A program made the position numbers and the translations under genes. The notes beneath the pieces were generated by a model. The model did not search any database. It was not told the origin of the DNA and worked only from the letters and a program-made list of their open reading frames with translations. A stretch of DNA of 64,000 nucleotides from Bdellovibrionales bacterium (GTDB lineage Bacteria > Bdellovibrionota > Bdellovibrionia > Bdellovibrionales > JAKFYE01), in the NCBI GenBank assembly GCA_021731045.1, contig JAKFYE010000009.1, positions 1 to 64,000 of the forward strand, in the 5' to 3' direction. Below are positions 51,530 to 59,537 of the stretch, piece after piece. The stretch's first letter is position 1. Each line of letters begins with the position of its first letter.

Positions 51530-52165
51530 ATGAAACGGTATTTTGATTTACTGAGATCGTGTGCGCACTGTGGGCAGATGTTTTGCGAAATTAATTTGAT
51601 GTGCAAAAACTGTTGGAAGATTTTAGATCGCGAACAAAATAATGTGTCGAATTTTAGGCAGTGGAGTTACAAGTTGCCCACGTATTCTCTTTATACGTGG
51701 CGCGAGCAAAAATATTTAGAGAGTTTAATTTACGGATTAAAAGGCGGCGGCTTGGACGAGGCTTTTGAAAGGTTAGCGCTGCGATTTTTATCTTTGAAGT
51801 ACTCACTATCGAATGAATCCTATCAGAAAACGATCATTGTTCCGGCCCCGGCGAGTTCTCCGGGTGCGCGCGATCATGCCTATGAGTGGTCGTTTCATCT
51901 TGCTCAAATCTTGGGGGGAGAATTCAAGACGCCTTTGTTAAGAGGTGAGGTTGTGCCCCAAAAGCAGCTCAGTCGCGAAGCGCGCCTTGAGAATAAAATG
52001 AGCCTTTCCAACAACTTAGACATGGCAAGAGTGGATAAAATCATTTTTGCCGATGATGTCATCACATCAGGAGGTACGGCATGGGCCGCTTTTGAGGCCT
52101 TAGGAAGGCCACAAAACTTCGAGATATGGACAATCGGTTGTCGTCCAAAGAAGGTTCTGGTATAA
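51530..52165 (+). CDS. ComF-family phosphoribosyltransferase-like protein
   Basis: A 211-residue ComF protein, in competent bacteria needed for DNA uptake. The N-terminal zinc finger has cysteines at 11, 14, 25 and 28 (CAHC and CKNC). A PRTase-type fold follows, with VPAPASSPGARDHA and the PRPP loop ADDVITSGGTA. The ATG at 51530 has GGAGG well spaced; an in-frame ATG at 51491 is less likely. It follows gpmI by 133 bases and precedes the LolA gene by nine. Confidence 0.88.
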   Translation: MKRYFDLLRSCAHCGQMFCEINLMCKNCWKILDREQNNVSNFRQWSYKLPTYSLYTWREQKYLESLIYGLKGGGLDEAFERLALRFLSLKYSLSNESYQKTIIVPAPASSPGARDHAYEWSFHLAQILGGEFKTPLLRGEVVPQKQLSREARLENKMSLSNNLDMARVDKIIFADDVITSGGTAWAAFEALGRPQNFEIWTIGCRPKKVLV

Positions 52166-52174
52166 CGCGTCGAT

Positions 52175-52906
52175 ATGTACAAGTTTCGAATTATTCCAAT
52201 GATTTTGGCTATCTATCTTGCTGTGGCCTGCGCTGGCGGTGAACCAAAAGCCGATATTCTCGAGCTGCCGGTTATTGAAAAACCAGAACAGAAAAAAGAG
52301 AAACCGACAGCTAAAAAAGAGTCGCTCTTGACCGAAATCGAAATAAAATACACCGGCACTCCAGGTTTTACTTCGAAAGTTAAAAAAACACTAAAACTTA
52401 AATTACTAGATCAAACTCGTAAGCAGGAAGGCCGTCTCCTTATTAAAAAACCTGGGATGTTTCGTCTTGAACTTGAAGGCGAAGAAAAATCCTTAGCTTT
52501 AACGGATGGTCAAACTGTTTGGGTTGTGAGTTATCCAACGGATCCTGATTTTGATAATACCGTACGTGTTTTGCGCTCGCGAAATCCTAAAAAAGTTCAA
52601 TCTCAAACGCTGCTTGCTTTTATTATGGGTCAGGGTGGTTTGCTTAAGCACTATAAAGTAAAATCGCAAAAAGAAAGCGAGGGCATAAAAACCTTCGAGC
52701 TTGAATCAAAAGATAAATCAGAAGACGTAAATAAAGTGACAATGGATGTGTCTGTTAAGAAAAAAGAAATCGTGTCTTTGCGTTATTCAGACAAACTTCA
52801 AAACCTTACGACTATTGAGTTTAGTGAAACACAGTTTGATCAAGAGCTACCGACAAAAGACTTTAAATACTCAGCACCTAAAGGTGCTGAAGTGACGGAT
52901 ATTTAA
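52175..52906 (+). CDS. LolA-like lipoprotein carrier protein, itself with a lipobox
   Basis: A 243-residue protein. The LolA/LolB-like half-barrel is recognised from SLLTEIEIKYTGTPGF, RLLIKKPGMFRLEL and LTDGQTVWVV to the C-terminal FEFSETQFDQELPTKDF-like strand. LolA shuttles lipoproteins through the periplasm and is normally soluble. Here the signal peptide ends in LAVACAGG (Cys19), a good lipobox, so the protein may be membrane-anchored, followed by a Lys/Glu/Pro-rich linker (about 28-50). No Shine-Dalgarno is visible. yajQ follows after nine bases. Confidence 0.82.
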   Translation: MYKFRIIPMILAIYLAVACAGGEPKADILELPVIEKPEQKKEKPTAKKESLLTEIEIKYTGTPGFTSKVKKTLKLKLLDQTRKQEGRLLIKKPGMFRLELEGEEKSLALTDGQTVWVVSYPTDPDFDNTVRVLRSRNPKKVQSQTLLAFIMGQGGLLKHYKVKSQKESEGIKTFELESKDKSEDVNKVTMDVSVKKKEIVSLRYSDKLQNLTTIEFSETQFDQELPTKDFKYSAPKGAEVTDI

Positions 52907-52915
52907 GGAAAAGTT

Positions 52916-53401
52916 ATGGCGTCATTTGATATTGTTTCAAAAATTGACCTTCAAGAAGCCGACAATGCCGTTAATCAAGCGCGCAAAGAAGCGCTCTCAC
53001 GTTATGATTTCAAGGGATCCAAGTTTGAAATTCAGTGGGATAAAAAAGAAATTGGATTGATTGCTTCAGATGATTATAAAATCAATGCTTTGAAGGACAT
53101 TATGCAATCTAAAATGCATAAGCGCGGCATTGATATTACATCGTTAAAAATTGAAAAACCTGAGCCCATCGGCGGCATGTTACAGAAAATTAAAATTACT
53201 TTGGTTCAAGGTATCGACAAAGAAAACGCAAAAAAAGTTGTGAAAGCCATTAAAGACGCGAAAATAAAAGTAGAGGCTCAAATTCAGGACGAAACAGTGC
53301 GCGTGTCTTCGAAGAGTCGCGATGCACTCCAAGAGTGCATGTCGTTTTTAAGAGCTCAAAAATTTGATATTCCTCTCCAATTTGAAAACATGAGGTCGTA
53401 G
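52916..53401 (+). CDS. YajQ-family nucleotide-binding protein
   Basis: A 161-residue protein of the YajQ (UPF0234) family; members bind cyclic di-GMP or nucleotides and act in regulation. Recognised from the start SFDIVSKIDLQEADNAVNQA, then RYDFKG and the second half with RVSSKSRDALQ. Its last base overlaps the rimO start (TAGTG). AAGGAA precedes the ATG. Confidence 0.93.
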   Translation: MASFDIVSKIDLQEADNAVNQARKEALSRYDFKGSKFEIQWDKKEIGLIASDDYKINALKDIMQSKMHKRGIDITSLKIEKPEPIGGMLQKIKITLVQGIDKENAKKVVKAIKDAKIKVEAQIQDETVRVSSKSRDALQECMSFLRAQKFDIPLQFENMRS

Positions 53402-54849
53402 TGGAAAAAGTAGTACAAAATAAAAAAGTTCACTTTGTTAGTCTTGGATGCCCAAAGAATCTTGTCGATAGCGAAATCATGCTCGGCAACATGCTTGAGG
53501 CTAAATATGACATTACCGACACGCCAGAAGACGCGGACACCATCGTGGTGAATACGTGTGGATTTATCGAAGCGTCTAAACAAGAGTCCATTCAAACGGT
53601 TCTTGATATGGCCGAACTTAAAAAAACCGGAAAGCTTAAAAAACTTGTGGTCGCAGGCTGTCTGACTCAACGTTATAAAGATGAGTTGGTTGAGGGGTTG
53701 CCTGAAGCCGATGTCTTTATTGGTTCGGGAGAATTCCAAAACATCACATCTATTTTAGAGAAGAACGAAAAAGACAGCACACAGAAAAAGTTTTTTAACC
53801 TCCCGACCTATCTTCAAAGCGAAACGACTCTTCGTAAAAACTCTCAGCCAAGTCATCGCGCGTATTTAAAAATTTCTGAAGGCTGTTTAAAACGTTGTGC
53901 CTTTTGCGCTATCCCTTTGATCAGAGGCAACCTTCAATCTCGCACCCTTGAGGGTGTGGTGAGCGAAGCGAAGCTCTTAGCCGCAAGTGGCGTTCAAGAG
54001 CTCATCATTATTTCTCATGATTTTACAGATTACGGGTGGGATTTACGTCGTAAAAACCCGGAAGCCAAAGAAAGTCCTTTCGAGTTGTTAAAGGCTTTGA
54101 GCGATATTAAGGAGCTTAAGTGGATACGATTGCTCTATCTATATCCAGATGGCATCACACCCGACGTCGTCCAACTGATAAAAGAGCGCGAAAACTTGGT
54201 GAAGTATTTTGATATGCCCCTCCAGCACGTAAATAACGAAATGCTTAAATCAATGAATCGCAAGATGACCCGCGAAGAAATCACATCGGTTTTGGCGAAT
54301 ATTCGTAAAGAAATACCTGAGGCCGTGATCCGTACTCAGTTTATTGTGGGTTTTCCGGGAGAGACCGAAGAGCAATTTGAAGAGCTCCTCGCATTTATTG
54401 AAGAGCAACGTTTTGATCGCGTAGGTTGTTTTATGTACTCTCCGGAAGAAAAAACCGCCGGTGGTCGCATGGAAAATCAAATTGATGAAGAGACCAAACA
54501 ACGGCGTCACGACACACTCATGGCCCTTCAACAAGACATTAGCCGCGAAAAGCACGAGGCCTTTATTGGTAAGACAATTGAAGTTGTCGTTGAAGGTGTG
54601 AGCGACGAAACAGATCTGCTGCTTCAAGGCCGAAGCTCTCAACAAGCACCCGAGATTGATGGCGTTGTATACATCAACGATGGAACCGCAAAGGTGGGCG
54701 AATTTGTTAAAGTTCGTATCACCGAATCAATGGAATATGATTTAGTGGGTGAAATTGTTGAAACTGTGGACGCGACCGGAGAGAGTATTTTGGAAACAGT
54801 GAAAAGGACCAAAGACCAGCAGAAAGTTGCAAACTTGTTAAGCCCTTGA
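53401..54849 (+). CDS. rimO: Ribosomal protein S12 methylthiotransferase RimO
   Basis: A 482-residue radical SAM methylthiotransferase that modifies an aspartate of S12. The N-terminal UPF0004 cluster cysteines are C17, C53 and C87 (SLGCPKN, NTCGFI, AGCLTQ); the radical SAM motif CLKRCAFC is at 162-169. A C-terminal TRAM-like domain covers about 385-455. RimO is preferred over MiaB because of SLGCPKNLVDSE and the short tail. It starts at GTG, overlapping yajQ by one base. The C-terminal 25 residues are slightly longer than usual. Confidence 0.94.
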   Translation: MEKVVQNKKVHFVSLGCPKNLVDSEIMLGNMLEAKYDITDTPEDADTIVVNTCGFIEASKQESIQTVLDMAELKKTGKLKKLVVAGCLTQRYKDELVEGLPEADVFIGSGEFQNITSILEKNEKDSTQKKFFNLPTYLQSETTLRKNSQPSHRAYLKISEGCLKRCAFCAIPLIRGNLQSRTLEGVVSEAKLLAASGVQELIIISHDFTDYGWDLRRKNPEAKESPFELLKALSDIKELKWIRLLYLYPDGITPDVVQLIKERENLVKYFDMPLQHVNNEMLKSMNRKMTREEITSVLANIRKEIPEAVIRTQFIVGFPGETEEQFEELLAFIEEQRFDRVGCFMYSPEEKTAGGRMENQIDEETKQRRHDTLMALQQDISREKHEAFIGKTIEVVVEGVSDETDLLLQGRSSQQAPEIDGVVYINDGTAKVGEFVKVRITESMEYDLVGEIVETVDATGESILETVKRTKDQQKVANLLSP

Positions 54850-54866
54850 TTACAGGTTTATTTTTG

Positions 54867-54897
54867 TTGACCCCAAACGTCATTAAAATGTAATAAT
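54867..54897 (+). promoter_or_regulatory. Putative promoter of the small membrane protein gene
   Basis: TTGACC (54867-54872) and AATAAT (54892-54897) are spaced by 19 bases, with TG placed as in an extended -10 (TGTAATAAT). A start near 54904 would lead directly to the AGGAG at 54916. Confidence 0.45.
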
Positions 54898-54927
54898 TAA
54901 ACATAACTATCAGCTAGGAGCTTCCGC

Positions 54928-55005
54928 GTGTTTCCAGGTCAAGTTGTGATTGTTTTTGTTTTATCTGCGCTTGTTCTTTTTGTAATGAACGTCATCGTAT
55001 CTTAA
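54928..55005 (+). CDS. 25-residue single-helix membrane microprotein
   Basis: A small open frame not found by length-limited gene finders: GTG start at 54928, TAA stop at 55003-55005. AGGAG (54916-54920) lies seven bases before the start, and a plausible promoter is further upstream. The product begins MFPGQVVIVFVLSALVLF and is almost wholly one hydrophobic helix with no charged residues, so an inner-membrane location is expected. It sits alone between rimO and the convergent hpt gene. Function unknown; such microproteins often bind a larger membrane complex. Confidence 0.6.
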   Translation: MFPGQVVIVFVLSALVLFVMNVIVS

Positions 55006-55011
55006 AAAGAG

Positions 55012-55539
55012 TTAGTGTCGAAGATAATAGATATCAGGGTAATTGCGCCCAATCTCTCCGTCATCCATTCCATAACCAACAACAAAGCGATCTTCAATCG
55101 TACGGCCCGTGTAATCAGGTTTAATGTTGATCACTCGTCTTGCGGGTTTATCTAAGAGCGTGACAATTTTTAAAGACGCAGGTGCCGATGCTAAAAGCCG
55201 GTTGCGTAAGAAGTTTAAAGTTTTTCCCTCATCGATAATCTCTTCAATAATTAAAACGTGCTTTCCGCCAATTGAGACGCCAATATCTTTTACGATTTTA
55301 ATCGCGGCTTCGTTAGACTCGTGAGAAAAGCTCGACATTTGTACAAAATCAATTTGTTGAGGTAGAGAAATTTGTCTCGAGAGATCTGAAATAAATAAAA
55401 AAGAACCTTTCAGTACGCCAATTAAAACAAGTTCTTGTCCGGCATAATCTTTTTCAATTTCGCTCGCAAGCTGTGCCACCATTTCGGCGATTTCGTCTTT
55501 GGTAATGTAAGAAACCATTTCATCTTTTAAGCGACTCAT
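55012..55539 (-). CDS. hpt: Hypoxanthine (guanine) phosphoribosyltransferase
   Basis: A 175-residue type I PRTase that salvages hypoxanthine or guanine to nucleotides. The PRPP loop is present as VLIIEEIIDEGKTL; usually two acidic residues precede the T/S-G-x-T stretch, here EEIIDEGKT. VLIGVLKGSFLFISDL and the C-terminal FVVGYGMDD also match HPRT. The ATG at 55539 with GGGGGG upstream is preferred to a TTG at 55551. It is the last gene after the TPR and BamD genes (12 bases gap). Confidence 0.92.
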   Translation of the reverse strand: MSRLKDEMVSYITKDEIAEMVAQLASEIEKDYAGQELVLIGVLKGSFLFISDLSRQISLPQQIDFVQMSSFSHESNEAAIKIVKDIGVSIGGKHVLIIEEIIDEGKTLNFLRNRLLASAPASLKIVTLLDKPARRVINIKPDYTGRTIEDRFVVGYGMDDGEIGRNYPDIYYLRH

Positions 55540-55551
55540 TATGCCCCCCAA

Positions 55552-56274
55552 TTATCCCAGCTCTGTTTGGCCAGCCTCGTGTGCAACGCGAATATATTCT
55601 TTAACGTCATTATTGCCGGGATCTCTCATCAAAACGCGCTCCCATTCTTCTACCGCTTCAACAACACGATTAGAATGATAGAGAACAAGCCCCAATTTAA
55701 TTTGGGCTGGTAAAAATGATGGATATTCGGCCACAAGATCACGCAAAATTTTAAGCGCGCGCTTAGGATCGCCCCCAAGCAAAAAAGATTCCGCAATTTT
55801 TAATAAAACCTCAGATCTCTTTGAGCTTAAATTGAGTGCTTTATAATATTGCTCTGTAGATTCGGTATAACGCTTGTATTGAAAATAAAGGTCGCCGAGT
55901 TCTAAATGTTTTTGCGCAAAACGCTCATTAAGATAAGGGTCTGAAATATTTCGAACGACGGCAAGCTCACGTTGTGCGGACTCAAAAATTTCTTTGCCTT
56001 CCTCATAACGACCAAGGTCATTGAGTATGATTGAAAGCCCTACGCTCGCGTCGGCGTAAGCGGGGTCAATCTCAAGTGCGCGCCGAAATGTTTTTATCGC
56101 TTTTTTAAATTGGCTGCGATCATAATAAATAGTCGCCAACATTTGAAAAATTTCAGGGTTTTTATTATCAATCAAAAGAAGTTGATTGAGCATGGGTTCG
56201 GCACGTTCATATTTACCAGCAACAAAGGCTTCGCGGGCCATTTGCAGAATTTCTAAGCTATCAATGTGCTCCAT
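55552..56274 (-). CDS. TPR-repeat protein
   Basis: A 240-residue soluble protein made of tetratricopeptide repeats (for example from EILQMAREAFVAGKYERAEP, AIKTFRRALEIDPAYADAS and LGDLYFQYKRYTESTEQYY), without signal peptide. It acts as a scaffold; partner unknown. GAGGAAAT precedes the ATG, and it overlaps the end of bamD by 14 bases, so it is coupled to BamD synthesis although it seems to be cytoplasmic. Confidence 0.85.
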   Translation of the reverse strand: MEHIDSLEILQMAREAFVAGKYERAEPMLNQLLLIDNKNPEIFQMLATIYYDRSQFKKAIKTFRRALEIDPAYADASVGLSIILNDLGRYEEGKEIFESAQRELAVVRNISDPYLNERFAQKHLELGDLYFQYKRYTESTEQYYKALNLSSKRSEVLLKIAESFLLGGDPKRALKILRDLVAEYPSFLPAQIKLGLVLYHSNRVVEAVEEWERVLMRDPGNNDVKEYIRVAHEAGQTELG

Positions 56275-57016
56275 ATTTCCTCAAAGCGTCTTCGCCTTTT
56301 TGAGATTCGCTAGTCCCAGAATAATTTTTTACGAGTTGTTGAAGATACTGTTCGCCTTTTCCGCGCTCACCGATTTCAAATGCACTAATGCCGGCACCTA
56401 AAAGTGCTTTTGGAGCGTACCCTTCAGACGTGAACTCTTTCAAAAGTTTTTCGTATCGGAGTAGAGCGCTGTCGTAGATGTCGCGAATGTAGTAAAATTG
56501 AGCAATATACAAAACTTTTTCAGCTTGCATCTTTCGGGCTTCAGCGCGTTTAGCTTTAGCCTCTTCAACAAACTCAGACTTGTCGTAACTTTTTAATACG
56601 TCATCAAACGCGACAATAGCTTTATCGGCTACGGTTAAGTCACGATCTACACTTGAAGGGAGTTGGTTAAAGTAACTCATGCCGAGACGATGAGTCACGT
56701 ACGCGATTCGAGGATGTTTTGGATGTAAATCTTTAAAAAGTTGGTAGGCGTTTTGAGCATCAATCCAAGTTTCCCGCTTGAAATGAACATCGGCAATACG
56801 AAGTTCGGCTTCAACTGCAAACCGGCTATACGGAAATTTATTTTTTACTTCTGTGAACTTTTGAAGAGCTTCTTCATAGAGTTCATCTTTCTCGTATTCT
56901 TCACCAGCTTGAAAGCCGGCTTCGGCTGTATTGGTATCTTTGGTTGCAGATGAACAGGAGCTAATCAACACACAAATAGGGATTAAAAAAAGTAAAAATT
57001 TGGAATGACGGCTCAT
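56261..57016 (-). CDS. bamD: Outer membrane assembly lipoprotein BamD
   Basis: A 251-residue lipoprotein with a signal peptide ending in LISSC (Cys21). Five TPR-like repeats follow, with BamD-typical stretches (EALQKFTEVKNKFPYSRFA and RKMQAEKVLYIAQFYYIR). BamD supports insertion of beta-barrel proteins into the outer membrane. It heads the bamD-TPR-hpt operon. Length fits the family (about 245). The 102-base gap upstream shows no gene. Confidence 0.9.
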   Translation of the reverse strand: MSRHSKFLLFLIPICVLISSCSSATKDTNTAEAGFQAGEEYEKDELYEEALQKFTEVKNKFPYSRFAVEAELRIADVHFKRETWIDAQNAYQLFKDLHPKHPRIAYVTHRLGMSYFNQLPSSVDRDLTVADKAIVAFDDVLKSYDKSEFVEEAKAKRAEARKMQAEKVLYIAQFYYIRDIYDSALLRYEKLLKEFTSEGYAPKALLGAGISAFEIGERGKGEQYLQQLVKNYSGTSESQKGEDALRKYGAH

Positions 57017-57118
57017 GCGGAGAGTCTAGGGGGACTCCTATAAATAGTCCATTTCTTATGCATAGCGAGCCTTGATTTATGTCAGGGCGCGACGATACTT
57101 TAAGTCCCTAAAAAAGGC

Positions 57119-58177
57119 CTATGTCTCTGATTTTTGAGTTATGAGTTGGGTATAAAGCGTAGTGAAAATCAATTTAAACGCGCTCGTAACGGGAATTGAG
57201 ATAATCATTCCCGTTATGCCACCAACTTCGGCTCCGACCATTATGGCCATAACGACAATAACAGGGTGCAAATTTACGATTCGGGCTACAACCAATGGGA
57301 TAATAAAAGCAATATCAATGATTTGTGCGATTAAATAAATACTCGTCACAAAAAGCACGGTCGCCGAGCCGTCTTTATCAATAACGGCGATCAACATAGC
57401 CGGTAAAGCCCCGATAATGGGACCAATATAAGGAATTAAATTTGTTATGGCGGCAAAAACAGCCAAAACCACGGCGTAAGGAAACGACATCAGCTCTAAT
57501 CCGATAAGAACAACCAGTCCGACAATCATCGCTTCAACTAAACGCGCCCGAATAAAACCACCAATTTGGTCGTTAATCTTATGACTGAGTGCCAGAATCA
57601 TTTCAAAAAGATTATTGGGGGCAAGAGACAGAAGTCCTCGTGTGAGCTGCCTTCCATCGCGAAGAAGAAAAAATCCGAAAAAAGGAGCCAACAATAAAAC
57701 CGTAAAAAAATCCGTGGCTTTTTGCGGAAGTGTTTCGAGCGTACTCGTCATGTACTTCTGAATATAGGGGGTAGCCGTTTCGTAAATTCGAATTTTGTAA
57801 AAGGAGCCCAATTTATCGTTGAATGATTGTTCGAATAACGCCGTAATTCTTTCGACACCGCTTTTGTAGCGTGGCAATTCGTGTTGGATTTCTGCAAATT
57901 GATCGCCGATCAAAGGGGCGAGCAAATAACCCGCACTTAAACAAATTACAGTGATCGTACAAAAAACAAAGGCAATCGCATTGGACTTTAAAATGCCAAT
58001 CCGCTCAAGATAATTCACTAAAGGCTTGAGAGTGTAGGCAATTAAAACCGCAAGCAAAAAAGAGATCAGAACGTTTTTTATAGCGCATAAAAATACGATG
58101 ATAAAAAACAAGACGGACAAAAATGCAAAAAGCTTGAGTCGTCTTTCACGCCTAAGAATTACTAAGTTTGCCCTCAT
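57119..58177 (-). CDS. AI-2E/PerM-family transporter
   Basis: A 352-residue inner membrane protein of the AI-2E exporter/PerM family with about eight membrane helices. Family parts are the start with FLLAVLIAYTLKPLVNYLE, the central FGFFLLRDGRQL, and the end with ITNLIPYIGPIIGALPA. Substrates of most members are unknown (ions or signalling molecules), so a quorum-sensing role should not be assumed. It overlaps the cyclic-nucleotide-binding gene by 26 bases, so both are coupled. Confidence 0.88.
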   Translation of the reverse strand: MRANLVILRRERRLKLFAFLSVLFFIIVFLCAIKNVLISFLLAVLIAYTLKPLVNYLERIGILKSNAIAFVFCTITVICLSAGYLLAPLIGDQFAEIQHELPRYKSGVERITALFEQSFNDKLGSFYKIRIYETATPYIQKYMTSTLETLPQKATDFFTVLLLAPFFGFFLLRDGRQLTRGLLSLAPNNLFEMILALSHKINDQIGGFIRARLVEAMIVGLVVLIGLELMSFPYAVVLAVFAAITNLIPYIGPIIGALPAMLIAVIDKDGSATVLFVTSIYLIAQIIDIAFIIPLVVARIVNLHPVIVVMAIMVGAEVGGITGMIISIPVTSAFKLIFTTLYTQLITQKSET

Positions 58178-58742
58178 GGGATTTGTTACGCTCCTCTAAT
58201 CCTTGAATGAGTTTCAATTCCGATTTTAATCGCGTGATTTTTTCGGTTGTATCCTTAAGGCGCTGACCTAAGACTTCAGCTAAACGAAAAACAACTTTGA
58301 CCCCCGTACTTGGACTTCTATCTAAAAGTTCCATCAGATCGGGTTTAAAAAATCCTAAGAGAAGACATTCTTCTGCCGCGCGGGCTGTGGCGCTACGAAA
58401 ACCAGTTTCTTCAACCAAAGAGAGCTCTCCGAAAAAATCATCCTTTTCTAAACGAGTGACAAAGACCTCTTTTTGGCTTTCGGCACTGTCAACGCGCGAA
58501 ACATCCACATCGATCACAGCAATATCAACGCTGCCTTTTAAAATAATATACATACCTACGCCGACGTCTCCTTGAGAAAAAACAGCCTCACCGGCGCGAT
58601 ATTGACGAAGATGAATAATTTGTTTGATAAAATTTAGTTCTGACTTCGTGAGATTGCGAAAGAGAATATTATTGGCGAGCGCTTTTTGAATAGTTTGGGC
58701 GGAGTTGTCTTTTTTAAAAACATTTTCCCACAAGATTTTCAT
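58152..58742 (-). CDS. Cyclic nucleotide-binding domain protein
   Basis: A 196-residue protein with one cNMP-binding domain (about 27-150). The phosphate-binding cassette is intact, FFGELSLVEETGFRSATARA, with the glutamate and arginine needed to bind cAMP or cGMP. A helix with coiled-coil character follows (LGQRLKDTTEKITRLKSELK). No HTH domain is seen, so it is not a CRP-type regulator. Its 26-base overlap with the AI-2E permease gene suggests that it controls that transporter. Confidence 0.88.
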   Translation of the reverse strand: MKILWENVFKKDNSAQTIQKALANNILFRNLTKSELNFIKQIIHLRQYRAGEAVFSQGDVGVGMYIILKGSVDIAVIDVDVSRVDSAESQKEVFVTRLEKDDFFGELSLVEETGFRSATARAAEECLLLGFFKPDLMELLDRSPSTGVKVVFRLAEVLGQRLKDTTEKITRLKSELKLIQGLEERNKSHEGKLSNS

Positions 58743-58752
58743 CGCGCGTGTC

Positions 58753-59526
58753 TCACTTGGTTATTTGAACAGAAGAAGAAGGCACCCAGCCAGATCTCCC
58801 TCCAGGATATGTAACCCTCAGCCAATCATTCTGGACATCATCTACTAAAACTTCAAGCCCCTCGTAGAGTTCGAACAAAGTTGCCTGTGCCGTATCGGGG
58901 CCAGCTCGTACTTCGAGAGTTTTTGGCAAAACGGTTGCTCGGGAAGTTGTAGTTTCGATCAGTTTAGCTCCCACTAAGAATGCGGTGAACGCAAAAGCGA
59001 TGGCAAAAATAAAAAACTTAATTGGTAGAGTGGGCGTCGGCATTTCGCTTTCGAGCGCACTCTTTCGACGACCCAAATAATTGATTCCGATCCAACCGAG
59101 AGAGAAGAAGCAAAGAGCAAAAAGGAACAGCATTTGATTTAAGCTGACCCATTGCAGGTAAGAAGTCTGTAACGTTTCAAGTAACATAACTTGGTGCGGA
59201 AGCTCTTTATGTTCAAGTTTGCTAGTCGCAAAACTAATAGCATCTCGGGCATCGACTAAAGAAGGATCAAGAACTAGCGCCTTGCGCCAAAAAGCTAATG
59301 CTGGACCGACCTTGCCTAACTTGTACTCAGCTAAGCCTAGGTTGTATAGTAAGGAGGTGTTATTTGGTTGCTGTAGTAGTGCTTGCTGAAACTGATTTTC
59401 AGCGTCTTCAAATTTGCCGCCTTGATAGTTCTTTAATCCTTGTGAGAAGAGCTCATCAACAGAGGTTTGACTGTTTGAAGGATAGCTAAAAAAAAGAATT
59501 GCGAGCGTAAATATTTTTACAAACAT
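58753..59526 (-). CDS. TPR and SH3-domain membrane protein (BatE-like)
   Basis: A 257-residue protein: signal peptide or first helix (1-19), two to three TPR repeats (about 23-95), two membrane helices (about 132-150 and 168-187), and a C-terminal bacterial SH3 domain (about 200-257, LEVRAGPDTAQATLFELYEG and SGWVPSSSVQ). The order resembles BatE/BatD-associated proteins, though no other bat genes are in the window. The SH3 domain is expected in the periplasm, perhaps on peptidoglycan. It is divergent from the aminotransferase gene with only 11 bases between the starts. Confidence 0.8.
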   Translation of the reverse strand: MFVKIFTLAILFFSYPSNSQTSVDELFSQGLKNYQGGKFEDAENQFQQALLQQPNNTSLLYNLGLAEYKLGKVGPALAFWRKALVLDPSLVDARDAISFATSKLEHKELPHQVMLLETLQTSYLQWVSLNQMLFLFALCFFSLGWIGINYLGRRKSALESEMPTPTLPIKFFIFAIAFAFTAFLVGAKLIETTTSRATVLPKTLEVRAGPDTAQATLFELYEGLEVLVDDVQNDWLRVTYPGGRSGWVPSSSVQITK

Positions 59527-59537
59527 ACCTAATTAGT

